Notes under the pieces: generated by a model
Database searches by the model: none
Told to the model about the DNA's origin: nothing
The model's input: only the letters and a program-made list of their open reading frames with translations
Part shown: positions 27,309 to 35,502 of the stretch, piece after piece
Position numbering within the stretch: the stretch's first letter is position 1
Layout: the number at the start of each line of letters is the position of its first letter
Program-made: the position numbers and the translations under genes
Virus record (IMG/VR): IMGVR_UViG_3300008954_003475
Location: 157,879-221,878 of that record
Strand: one strand, 5' to 3'
Length of the DNA stretch: 64,000 nt
Source of the DNA: a virus

Positions 27309-28324
27309 TAAATTACCTCTGGTGAATACGAAAACTTAACATACTCTACAAGGGGTGAGTTGTTTCGTATTGTTGTTTCAACAAAGCTTATCATTTCGTC
27401 TAAGCTTAAGAACCTAACCAATCTTCCACCATAACTGAGCTTAAAATGCCCTAATTCATTTATTATATCACACTTACTTATAACAAGGTTTGTTGTCCCT
27501 GTTATGTTAACTGCTCTAATTAGCATATCCAGATTGAGCCAATTAACCTTTCTTCTTCTTCCGGTCGTGACTCCAAACTCTTGACCTAAATCTGTAAGAG
27601 CCTTTAACACAGGATCTTCAAGCAATCTATTTGGGAACCTTGGGTCCTCTCCGCTCTTTGTATCATAGATCTTTGCAACGCCCCAAACCTTATTAATCTT
27701 CTGAGTTGGAAAGCCTATGCTGCAAGCTCCATAAGGCAATGTGATACTTGATGTTACATAAGGATAAAGTCCATTATCAATATCAAGCCAAACACCTTGG
27801 GCTCCTTCACATAACAGATTGCCATTTAATTCTTCATTCCAAACAAAGTCTTTGTCTAAAACATCAACGGCAAGAGTTCCAACCCTTGCTGCTTTATCTG
27901 CATAACAAGGGGCTATGCCTCGACCTGTTGTGCCAAGCTTTGCTGCCAAATGTTCTTTATCAAAAGCTATATGTTCCTCTGTAACAATATGGCAATTTGG
28001 AGCCACCTTTACTAATGACGTATCAAAACCACTTTTTGATAAATAGTCAATCTCTTTATAAAAAGATTCTGGATTCAAAACACATCCTGGGCCTATAAGG
28101 GACTGAACTCCATGAAAAACTCCAGATGGAATCAAGTGAGTTTTGTACTTCTCTCCTTCTACGAATACGGTGTGTCCAGCATTATTTCCACCGCCCCAAC
28201 GGGCAACTATATCATAATAATTAGAACCATCTTCATTCTTTGTAGAAGCTAACTGACTGGTGACTTTTCCTTTAGATTCATCCCCCCAAGCTAGTCCTAC
28301 AACTATATCTGCTATATCAATCAT
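27308..28324 (-). CDS. purA: Adenylosuccinate synthetase family (PurA/PurZ), short form
   Basis: 338 residues from ATG 28324 (with AGAGGA) against about 430 for bacterial PurA. Landmarks: P-loop-like WGDESKGK (13-20; normally GDEGKGK, so the general-base Asp is kept but a Gly is Ser), GGNNAGH (45-51; PurA has His in place of the first Asn), GTTGRGIAP, CEGAQGVWLDID, TGRRRKVNW and SKCD. The C-terminal GPxRxE guanine-contact motif is absent. Small size and changed purine contacts recall the phage PurZ branch (2-aminoadenine synthesis), but the retained Asp is PurA-like. Purine interconversion is secure; the exact substrate is not. Confidence 0.8.
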   Translation of the reverse strand: MIDIADIVVGLAWGDESKGKVTSQLASTKNEDGSNYYDIVARWGGGNNAGHTVFVEGEKYKTHLIPSGVFHGVQSLIGPGCVLNPESFYKEIDYLSKSGFDTSLVKVAPNCHIVTEEHIAFDKEHLAAKLGTTGRGIAPCYADKAARVGTLAVDVLDKDFVWNEELNGNLLCEGAQGVWLDIDNGLYPYVTSSITLPYGACSIGFPTQKINKVWGVAKIYDTKSGEDPRFPNRLLEDPVLKALTDLGQEFGVTTGRRRKVNWLNLDMLIRAVNITGTTNLVISKCDIINELGHFKLSYGGRLVRFLSLDEMISFVETTIRNNSPLVEYVKFSYSPEVI

Positions 28325-28904
28325 CGCTATCCTCTTCGCTTCCATTAAGAATGTTTATAACCTTCTTAATTTTACTGGGACGGCGAAGAAAAGTAATACC
28401 CTCTTTATGAGTAGAAACAGTTGCTGTGAATGTAATCATTTCACCTACATTAAAGCTATGTGCCTTAGATGTTTTGAAATACCACTTCCAACCTCTTTCG
28501 TCAACACAGATGATAGCTGGCATAGGATATTCGGTATTCATCTTTGCTTCTGCAATCTTATAAATACCAAGCGGTCCAAGATCTAATCTTGCTCCAACCT
28601 CAACATCAGGCTCGTCTAACATGGTTGCTTTCACAATTGAGTCAACCCATCTATTGAGAGATCCAATCCACTTCTCAGTTAGTCTATGAGGATTTTCTGT
28701 AACAACAGAAATGCTTGATTTAAGAAACTCATTGTTTGGACTTTCTTGTAGCTTTACAGCAAGAAGGGGAATAACCATAGGGTTTAATTGCTCTAGGTTT
28801 TCTTGACCTACTCTGGCGGTATCAACCCCGCTCTTCTTGCGTCTATTGGTGGCAGACTTTCTGGACTTCTTTTTCTTTCGTCCATCACTAAAGATATTTA
28901 TCAT
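28317..28904 (-). CDS. Basic hypothetical protein, 195 aa
   Basis: Unrecognised. The N-terminal 20 residues are nearly all Lys/Arg/Ser (DGRKKKKSRKSATNRRKK) and likely bind nucleic acid. The C-terminal 90 residues (WKWYFKTSKAHSFNVGEMITFTATVSTH) look like a small beta-barrel, possibly OB-type, as found at the end of phage helicases and ssDNA-binding proteins. The C-terminus is acidic. An upstream GTG would add five residues. The PurA-like start overlaps its end by eight bases. Confidence 0.6.
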   Translation of the reverse strand: MINIFSDGRKKKKSRKSATNRRKKSGVDTARVGQENLEQLNPMVIPLLAVKLQESPNNEFLKSSISVVTENPHRLTEKWIGSLNRWVDSIVKATMLDEPDVEVGARLDLGPLGIYKIAEAKMNTEYPMPAIICVDERGWKWYFKTSKAHSFNVGEMITFTATVSTHKEGITFLRRPSKIKKVINILNGSEEDSDD

Positions 28905-28907
28905 AAG

Positions 28908-28934
28908 AAAACCCCGCACCTATCTGGTACAGGG
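28908..28934 (-). terminator. Likely terminator at the end of the virion block
   Basis: A nine-base stem with two G-U pairs (28926-28934 with 28912-28920) and a five-base loop is followed on the minus strand by TTTT. It lies after the stop of the last tag-protein gene (28978). The hairpin is close to the next gene's start, so it may also act as an attenuator or RBS cover. Confidence 0.5.
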
Positions 28935-28977
28935 TATTCGATGAAAAAACTATATTAGTTTATTTTATGTATGTTGC

Positions 28978-30486
28978 TTATAGCCTACGACTTGTACGAC
29001 TTGGCGGATATCCTGCTGCGGCTCTTTCTCGCGGAGTCATTCTTCTCCACTCTCTTTTTTGCTCCCTAGTCATATTATCCCAGTCTCTTCTTTGACCTCT
29101 TCTTGCCTCTTCTCTAAGATATCGCCGTTGTCTACGAGTTGTAGTACCTGAATCTCTAAGGTTGTTATTCACAGCAGATCTCTCTCTATCTGAAAAAGAA
29201 CTTCTCTGCTCCGGAATAAGCTGGCGTCTATAAGTAATAGGGATCCACAGCTTTGCGTCTACTGCTGCATTTCCAATCGGAGGTTTCGGATCTGTTGTAT
29301 TTTTCTTTTTATTGGTAAAGAAAAATACAGGAATCATTCTATTCTCTGCTGTATCATGAAATGCCCCTACGGAGCCATCCCTATCTCCGTTTGTCTTACC
29401 TTTAATCTCCGCTGCAGGATAGCCTCTAAAGCTACCACTCTGTCCCGCTTGTCCTGTCTGCCCTGCGCCACCAGACTCAGGCGTAAAGGTTGAAAGGGCA
29501 ATGCTGAAAGCACTTCCTGTATTGTCGTTATCATAAGCTGTTCTGACAGCAGCTTTGTTTGCGCCTCTTCCCAATACTGCAGTTGCAGTTGCTTTATCTA
29601 GAGGAAGATCTAATCCTGTTCCGTCAAATAATTTCGTTCTGGCCTCAAGAGGAAAGGACTCTGTTGCGGGGAACATGAGATAGCTTTCAAGCATCCTATC
29701 TCCATCTGTACCCTGTATCCCTCCGGTGTCCAGCCTTCCTGATAACATCCGTAAAGCTTCTTCTGCTGTTTCCGGAAGAGCACCCTTATCTGCTTTGGCC
29801 CAAGCCTGTTTAGATTTAGGTCCAAAATACCCATCGGGTACCAAATCTTTATCGCTATCATCTTTATACCCAAGCTCTTTAAGCTTCTCCTGAACAGCCT
29901 CTGCTGCATCTGATTTAAACAGCTTACCATCTTTCTTAAAAGGAGTAGCGGCCTGTGCAGCTTGTTGCTGACCGCCTTGCTGATCGCCTTGCTGATCGCC
30001 TTGCTGATCGCCTTGCTCCGAACTTCTACTGCTTAAGTGATGCCAGTCTCCAGGCCCGTCAGTCTTTTCATAAACAGCAGATGCCGCCGTGGAGCTCCAA
30101 CTCCCTTTAGGTAACTTTTTCCAGTCATAAAAGGAACCGCCACGGTTTCCTGCATTTAAACCCATGTAAATCCATCCTGACGGACCACCTGTACCTCCAT
30201 ATGCCTCTGCTTTGGCTTTGTCCCATTTCTCAACATCACCTCTGGTTAAACTATTTTCTGTATCAATGGTTAAAAGCTGCATCTTACCGGCTTGATTTCC
30301 CGTGCCTGCCCATACTGCATGTAGCTTTCCATCGGCCCCTTGCTTTACATGATAACTGTTGGGTTCTGGATCATCTTGTATACCCTTAGTAACAGCAGTC
30401 TTTACAAGCCCCTTTACAATCCTTGCCTGAGACTTGTAGCCTAACTTATAAAGCTCTTTAGCCAATGTGTTTAATTCATTATTCAT
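28978..30486 (-). CDS. Tag-module protein with peptidoglycan-binding-like domain (paralogue A)
   Basis: Residues 1-32 form the recurring module (LNTLAKELYKLGYKSQ, ending LVKTAV). A Gln/Gly-Asp repeat (QQGDQQGD) lies about residue 160. Residues about 195-245 match peptidoglycan-binding domain 1 (VQEKLKELGYKD, PDGYFGPKSKQAW). Then comes TGLDLPLDKATATAVLGRG with AYDNDN, also found in the next gene. The C-terminus is an Arg-rich coil (TREQKREWRRMTPRERAA). It probably sits in the virion or is ejected with DNA. Paralogous to the 774-residue protein upstream. Confidence 0.8.
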   Translation of the reverse strand: MNNELNTLAKELYKLGYKSQARIVKGLVKTAVTKGIQDDPEPNSYHVKQGADGKLHAVWAGTGNQAGKMQLLTIDTENSLTRGDVEKWDKAKAEAYGGTGGPSGWIYMGLNAGNRGGSFYDWKKLPKGSWSSTAASAVYEKTDGPGDWHHLSSRSSEQGDQQGDQQGDQQGGQQQAAQAATPFKKDGKLFKSDAAEAVQEKLKELGYKDDSDKDLVPDGYFGPKSKQAWAKADKGALPETAEEALRMLSGRLDTGGIQGTDGDRMLESYLMFPATESFPLEARTKLFDGTGLDLPLDKATATAVLGRGANKAAVRTAYDNDNTGSAFSIALSTFTPESGGAGQTGQAGQSGSFRGYPAAEIKGKTNGDRDGSVGAFHDTAENRMIPVFFFTNKKKNTTDPKPPIGNAAVDAKLWIPITYRRQLIPEQRSSFSDRERSAVNNNLRDSGTTTRRQRRYLREEARRGQRRDWDNMTREQKREWRRMTPRERAAAGYPPSRTSRRL

Positions 30487-30508
30487 TATTTATATCACCC
30501 TATTGATT

Positions 30509-32833
30509 TTAGCTTGGATTCTTTCCGCGCCACTGTTGTCTACGAGCATCTCTTGCGGCTCTATTGCGCTGTTGTATAGTTGTTTGCAGTGGCCCCGTTT
30601 GATTTTTCATAGCCTTTCTAACAGCTCGTCGTTCTTGATCTGTATGATAAGGAAGACCTTGTGCAAGCTGCTGTCTAAAGCGTACAGGCACCCACTTTCC
30701 TTCATAATTAAATAAAGGCTCATATCGTGTTGAGTTTGCCGGAAGATGTGTTGCCACAGTTCCCGCTCCTGCTCCGGAAACTCTCTCGGCAGGAATAACA
30801 GGAACATCGCCTGCTTGACCGCCGAGACCACCACCGAGTCCACCGCCGTCACCTCCGAGGTCTAACGGAGTACTAAATGCGGATAATGCAAAGTCAAGTC
30901 TTCCTTCTGCATTGTCTTTGTCATAAGCTTCTTCTACAGCCGTCTTGTTTGTTCCCTTGCCCAATACAGCAGCTGCGGTACCTGGATCCAAAGGAAGGTC
31001 CAAACCTGTTCCTTGAAACAATGCTGCTCTAGCCGGAAGATCTGCCTCTCCACTATATATAAGATACTTAGAAAGAGGCTTCTCTTCTCCGGTTTGTGCG
31101 GCTCCTCCAGCTTCGGCTGTATCGGAAGATCCACCGGCAGTTCTTTCTTCACTCTTACCTTCATCAAGTGCTTTTAAGGCCAAACCAGGAGATGATGGTC
31201 GGCCTCCTTTGTTTGCTTTGTTCCAAGCCTGTTGAGATTTTGTTCCCCAATCATTATCAATGTCTAACCTGTTTCCATCATCGTCTGTGAAACCAAGGTC
31301 ATTAAGCCTTCTTTGAACATCACCTATTGCAGAGTTACCCGCCGACCAACCGCTGGGAGATGATCCTGATCTTCTTGATGTTCCCGGGTCTGTTCCTGCT
31401 CCTGTTCCCGGGTCTGTTCCTGCTCCTGCAGAACCATCAGCAACTATTACCCAGCTACCGTCTTCCTTATCCGCAACACCAAAGCCAGGAACATCAGCCA
31501 TCATACTCTTGTATTGGCTGGCTGCTGACCAACCATCCATTTTTCTATATTCTGGATAAGCATGGTCGGTGTCTGGAAATCCATTTACCGGAATGCTATC
31601 AGATGAAGACGCGTTATTTACCTCATCGCTTACCCAGGTATCGGTTGCGCTATATCTCTTCGATGTCCACCTCGCATTACCTGTTAACTGTTTGTTAAAC
31701 ACAATACGGTGTAAATCGCCTCCGATGATTCGCCATCTAATGGGATTTGAACCCCATTCTTGATCAAGAGCATACTCACTTACTCCAGCGGCGACCCGTT
31801 CCTCCACAGTTGCTGCCTCAGAAACCGTCCCAGCAGCCGCATGTGCTGCGGCTTGTTCGGCAACTTGTCTGTCATTTTCTCTTACAAAGTCATCCCAATT
31901 TGTCTTGGCACGGTCGGCGGCTCGGGCAGCATCATCCTTGAAGGCACTTGAAGCTCCACTCAACATTATTGATTTAAACCAACTGCCGCTGGAATGGCCC
32001 GGCGTATAGGAGATCGCTGGCTCTTTCGTCGCCCCAGTGTCAAGCAGGCTCTCAGGGAGTCCTTCGCGGTAGTCGTCGGCGGCGAATGCGGCCCACACCG
32101 CTCTAGCAACCGCTGCTGCTTGCTCCTCATCACCCCCTGAATAAAAGTTCACGGTTGCCATTCTGTCGATTGCGTTAGTATATTCCTCAAGAGCTTTACC
32201 CAGCTTGTTCTGGCCTACGCTTCCATCCGAGGTGTAATTCCATGGAGCAGCAGTCTTTACAAGCCTCAAAGTCTCATTTGCTTGTTTTTCATACCCAGAC
32301 TTTCTCAAGGCTGTTGCAAGTTTGGTTAATTCTTTTTGTTCTGTATTCATAATGGTTCCTACCTTTGGTATCCTTCTTCTTTTTAATCTTCCAGTCTCCA
32401 AGAAACTAAAGTAATCTTCTGACTCAGTTTTAAACGGAATATTAATAGGTTTGGATCTTTCTCTTCTGTCAATATTAGATGGTGGTTTATCCTCATCAAT
32501 ATCAATAACCGATGGACCTCCAAAACCTGTGATAAATGATGCTTCAAAATCTTGCTGTTCGTAGCTAGACCTTGGTCTATAACCTTGCGCTCCGGGAGGA
32601 CTTCCGCCGGGAATGTCCGTTAAGCCCAAAGCTTGTTTGTGTATCTCTTGGAGTTTATTCTTTTTTGTCAACTTTTTGCCCTCGTCGGGTTCGTCGTCAG
32701 CATAATTATAAACTAACTCATGTGGATGAGAAGGAGTCCTTATAACATCCGGAGTCCTCTCTTTTATTACCGGTCCAGATTCATAATACGAAATTAAATC
32801 AAGGAGAGATAAACCCCTCTTCTTTTTTTTCAT
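30509..32833 (-). CDS. Large tag-module protein, peptidoglycan-binding-like (paralogue B)
   Basis: 774 residues. Residues 1-161 are Pro/Asp-rich and apparently disordered. The module (ELTKLATALRKSGYEKQAN, VKTAA) starts at an internal Met 162 (base 32350) with its own AGGA six bases upstream, so a 613-residue product may also be made. The middle (about 225-330) is Ala-rich from unusually GC-rich DNA. About 500-548 is the peptidoglycan-binding-like domain (VQRRLNDLGFTDD, WGTKSQQAW), followed by TGLDLPLDPGTAAAVLGKG and a C-terminal WVPVRFRQQL shared with paralogue A. Ends Arg-rich. Confidence 0.8.
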   Translation of the reverse strand: MKKKKRGLSLLDLISYYESGPVIKERTPDVIRTPSHPHELVYNYADDEPDEGKKLTKKNKLQEIHKQALGLTDIPGGSPPGAQGYRPRSSYEQQDFEASFITGFGGPSVIDIDEDKPPSNIDRRERSKPINIPFKTESEDYFSFLETGRLKRRRIPKVGTIMNTEQKELTKLATALRKSGYEKQANETLRLVKTAAPWNYTSDGSVGQNKLGKALEEYTNAIDRMATVNFYSGGDEEQAAAVARAVWAAFAADDYREGLPESLLDTGATKEPAISYTPGHSSGSWFKSIMLSGASSAFKDDAARAADRAKTNWDDFVRENDRQVAEQAAAHAAAGTVSEAATVEERVAAGVSEYALDQEWGSNPIRWRIIGGDLHRIVFNKQLTGNARWTSKRYSATDTWVSDEVNNASSSDSIPVNGFPDTDHAYPEYRKMDGWSAASQYKSMMADVPGFGVADKEDGSWVIVADGSAGAGTDPGTGAGTDPGTSRRSGSSPSGWSAGNSAIGDVQRRLNDLGFTDDDGNRLDIDNDWGTKSQQAWNKANKGGRPSSPGLALKALDEGKSEERTAGGSSDTAEAGGAAQTGEEKPLSKYLIYSGEADLPARAALFQGTGLDLPLDPGTAAAVLGKGTNKTAVEEAYDKDNAEGRLDFALSAFSTPLDLGGDGGGLGGGLGGQAGDVPVIPAERVSGAGAGTVATHLPANSTRYEPLFNYEGKWVPVRFRQQLAQGLPYHTDQERRAVRKAMKNQTGPLQTTIQQRNRAARDARRQQWRGKNPS

Positions 32834-32834
32834 A

Positions 32835-33962
32835 CTATCTCCTTACTAGGGGTGCTTCTCCGTTACTGAATATTCCAGAAAGAAGATCTGCCGCTTTCTC
32901 TATTCTGTCAAACTGTGCGTTAGCAACCGAATCAAAGGCTGCATCTTCATCAAAATCAATATCTTCATGCTGAACTCTAAAGGCGTCCTCTCTTGTTCGA
33001 CGCTCTCTGGCTTGTGCTATTCCACTATCTACATCTGTTAACAAAGCTAAAGCATCTTTTGGATTAGAAGGAAGAGCGCCCTTCCCTGCTTTAGCCCAAG
33101 CCTGCTTAGATCTTCTTCCAAAATCATTATCTGTTGCTAACTCTTTCTCTTCATTATCTGTATGCCCTAGCTCATTAAGTCTGACTTGAACATGCTCCCA
33201 TGTTGCGACCTCTGGCGTTTGAGCAGCACCTCCAGTCTCTCCTGTTCCAGACTGCGCTAAAGCAGTTCCTTGCGGAAGTTCTTTGCCCATTCTTTGAGCA
33301 TAATTCTGAATCTCACTCCAGTGACTAGCGAGATCTGGACTGGTTCTGATCCTCTCCTGATGCTCTTCGTCTCCCGATATATAAGAATCATACCATGACT
33401 TTGCTACCGCCCCAACATCAGAAGAACCTCCCGATGTTCCGCGACTTGTACCTGCCGACTCCATCCAATCAACAGTGTATTGAAGCATTCCTGCCATATC
33501 TCCTTCTTGTGGGTTTTCCTTTCCTGGGTAACCGGCCTTTGGTCCTAAAGATTTCCAATTTCGTGCTAAGTCGTCTCTTCCTATATGAGAAGTAAACGAC
33601 TCCCATCCTTTTTGCAAATCTCTACTCCATTTTGGATTCGACAAAGAAACCTCTACAAGATTAGCTTCATCAAACTGGGCCCATTTACCTTCTTTTGCTT
33701 TATCAAAAAAGAATTTCAAAATAGCTCTAAACACATTTACTCTATCACCTGTAGATAAATTTGCAGCGGTATCTGCCGCCGTCTTCAAGGCGCGAATAGC
33801 AGGCCTGAAGTTATCACCAACCTCTTCTTCATAATGCTCCCGATCCTCTTCTTCCGCCACTTCTTCCTGGGCAGTCTTTAAAAGATTGTCCAGCCTATCA
33901 GCTAGGTCTCTGTGACCAATGCTGTCTAAGTGATTTGCTAATTTAACTAATTCTTTTTGCAT
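32835..33962 (-). CDS. Tag-module protein with peptidoglycan-binding-like domain
   Basis: The N-terminal module is canonical (LVKLANHLDSIGHRDLAD, LLKTAQ). An acidic segment follows (about 32-50), then a helical region and a peptidoglycan-binding-like domain at about 250-300 (VQVRLNELGHTD, DNDFGRRSKQAW). The C-terminus (DRIEKAADLLSGIFS) is a divergent copy of the ending of the next two proteins upstream. AAGGAT lies before the ATG. Confidence 0.8.
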   Translation of the reverse strand: MQKELVKLANHLDSIGHRDLADRLDNLLKTAQEEVAEEEDREHYEEEVGDNFRPAIRALKTAADTAANLSTGDRVNVFRAILKFFFDKAKEGKWAQFDEANLVEVSLSNPKWSRDLQKGWESFTSHIGRDDLARNWKSLGPKAGYPGKENPQEGDMAGMLQYTVDWMESAGTSRGTSGGSSDVGAVAKSWYDSYISGDEEHQERIRTSPDLASHWSEIQNYAQRMGKELPQGTALAQSGTGETGGAAQTPEVATWEHVQVRLNELGHTDNEEKELATDNDFGRRSKQAWAKAGKGALPSNPKDALALLTDVDSGIAQARERRTREDAFRVQHEDIDFDEDAAFDSVANAQFDRIEKAADLLSGIFSNGEAPLVRR

Positions 33963-33976
33963 TTTAATATCCTTAT

Positions 33977-34534
33977 TTATCTAGAAAAGGTGCCTGGAAC
34001 GTATGTTGTAAATTCACGCGACATTAACTCTGCTAACTTATCAATTCTTTCCTGTGCAGAATTGGCTGCAAAAACTTGATCAAAAGCTTCATCGCTATCG
34101 AGGACACCCTGCTCTTCCAATCGAGCTTCTCTGTCAGCATTGTAGGCCTCAAGAATCTCCTCTTTCGTACCAGTTTGTGCCGATGTTTCTTCAGGAACAG
34201 GTGGAGGCTCATCAGATGCTACCTGCCCCTCGGCATCCTCACCATATTGATTTACGTCTGGTTCGGCATAACCGCCGGGGTTTGGGTCTCGTTCAAGCGA
34301 AACTGAATCAAGATTCTTTTGTGCGATCCATGAATTTCTCAATCGTTGATTCCATGTCCCATCATCTTCACCCTCGTGCCGAGGATACTGCAGCTTTAAA
34401 TCCTCGATCTCTTCGGCAGTAGGAGCTACTGCACTACTTTGCGCACTCTTTAAAATTACATCCAACTTATCAGCCAAGTCTCCATGCCCGATGTTGTCTA
34501 AGTGATTTGCTAATTTAACTAATTCTTTTTTCAT
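33977..34534 (-). CDS. Short tag-module protein, 185 aa
   Basis: A short member of the tag family: N-terminal LVKLANHLDNIGHGDLADK and ILKSAQ, an acidic Pro-rich middle of about 110 residues, and a C-terminal KLAELMSREFTTYVPGTFSR nearly identical to the ending of the next gene upstream. With no enzymatic domain, N- and C-terminal elements make up half the protein, so these ends probably carry the function (sorting or packing). A GGAG precedes the ATG. Confidence 0.8.
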   Translation of the reverse strand: MKKELVKLANHLDNIGHGDLADKLDVILKSAQSSAVAPTAEEIEDLKLQYPRHEGEDDGTWNQRLRNSWIAQKNLDSVSLERDPNPGGYAEPDVNQYGEDAEGQVASDEPPPVPEETSAQTGTKEEILEAYNADREARLEEQGVLDSDEAFDQVFAANSAQERIDKLAELMSREFTTYVPGTFSR

Positions 34535-34548
34535 TTTAATTTCTCCAA

Positions 34549-35502
34549 TTATCTTCTGAAAACTCCCGTAACATTAGTTGTAAATTCACGAGACATTAAC
34601 TCTGCTAACTTATTGATTCTATCATGAACCGATTCTGAAGCTTCCTTCTCTACTTCAGGATCAATAGGGCTAAACTCTACATCTAATTCTTCATCAGAAG
34701 AGCCTTCAGAGTCCTGCCAGCCACCAGTGTCACCACCTTCTGATCTCAACCTCTCTAAAATTTTATCCTTCAACTCTACCATTCTCATTATAAAGCTAGG
34801 GCCTTTTGGTTCTTTTCCGGCATCGGCAAACTCTTTGGCCGCCGCTCCTCTCGCCTCATCTTGAGCCTGTCTATCAAGAGCTTTGTCATCCGCACTCTTT
34901 GTCAAACTTAAAGAATCACTTCCCTCTTTTTTATTCAAGATACCATCAAGCCTATCGGCCAAGTCTCTGTGACCTATGTTGTCCAAATGATTTGCTAATT
35001 TAACTAGCTCACTTTGCATTTTATAGCTTCCTTTAGATCCCAGTTTGATAACATTATCAATACGATTCTTTTTATTAGTAGTATTTTTTGAAGCTTCTAA
35101 CTGCAATCTTTGATTGATCATTCCCTCTGCCGCTCTCTCTGCCGCTTCTGCAACACCTTCGCCGCCTGGAAACTCTCCTTTCTCTGCATCAAAATCTTCT
35201 ATATGACCATATTCATGAACCAAAGTTTTTGCTATTTGAGCTACCAAATACTTTATTTCTTCATCAGTAGCGTTTGGAGGAAACTTGTTTATAACAAAGT
35301 GTATCTTATCTATCTTCCCATCATTGTTTACATCTTCGGAAGAAACATAAGCTGCGGCGTTTGGATCGCCGGAAGCAGGTGCCGGACCCCATTCGCACTT
35401 ATTGCTATTCAACATAGACATTATCTCGGGCTTTAAACCAAGAGTTTGAAGACCCTGTTTGACCTTCGGCCAATATGGAGGTTGCGCTGTTTTCTTCAAC
35501 AT
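34549..35502 (-). CDS. HEYGH metallopeptidase-like domain joined to a tag-module protein
   Basis: Residues 1-161 contain a calcium-loop-like DVNNDGKID (57-65) and the zinc motif VHEYGH (96-100), suggesting a small metallopeptidase. Residue 162 (ATG at 35019, with AAAGGAAG upstream) begins a second block: tag module LVKLANHLDNIGHRDLADR, an acidic helical middle and the common C-terminal KLAELMSREFTTNVTGVFRR. The second block alone equals a full family member, so this may be a fused gene or one with internal initiation. The 1094-residue gene upstream overlaps its start by seven bases. Confidence 0.75.
   Translation of the reverse strand: MLKKTAQPPYWPKVKQGLQTLGLKPEIMSMLNSNKCEWGPAPASGDPNAAAYVSSEDVNNDGKIDKIHFVINKFPPNATDEEIKYLVAQIAKTLVHEYGHIEDFDAEKGEFPGGEGVAEAAERAAEGMINQRLQLEASKNTTNKKNRIDNVIKLGSKGSYKMQSELVKLANHLDNIGHRDLADRLDGILNKKEGSDSLSLTKSADDKALDRQAQDEARGAAAKEFADAGKEPKGPSFIMRMVELKDKILERLRSEGGDTGGWQDSEGSSDEELDVEFSPIDPEVEKEASESVHDRINKLAELMSREFTTNVTGVFRR

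Noticed and set aside
27308-28324. Clear classical PurZ
   Set aside because: The general-base Asp of PurA is retained and no partner genes are visible here, so only a PurA/PurZ-family assignment is made.
30487-30494. TATAAATA before the gene at 30486 as late promoter
   Set aside because: It touches the start codon, so the transcript would begin inside the gene.
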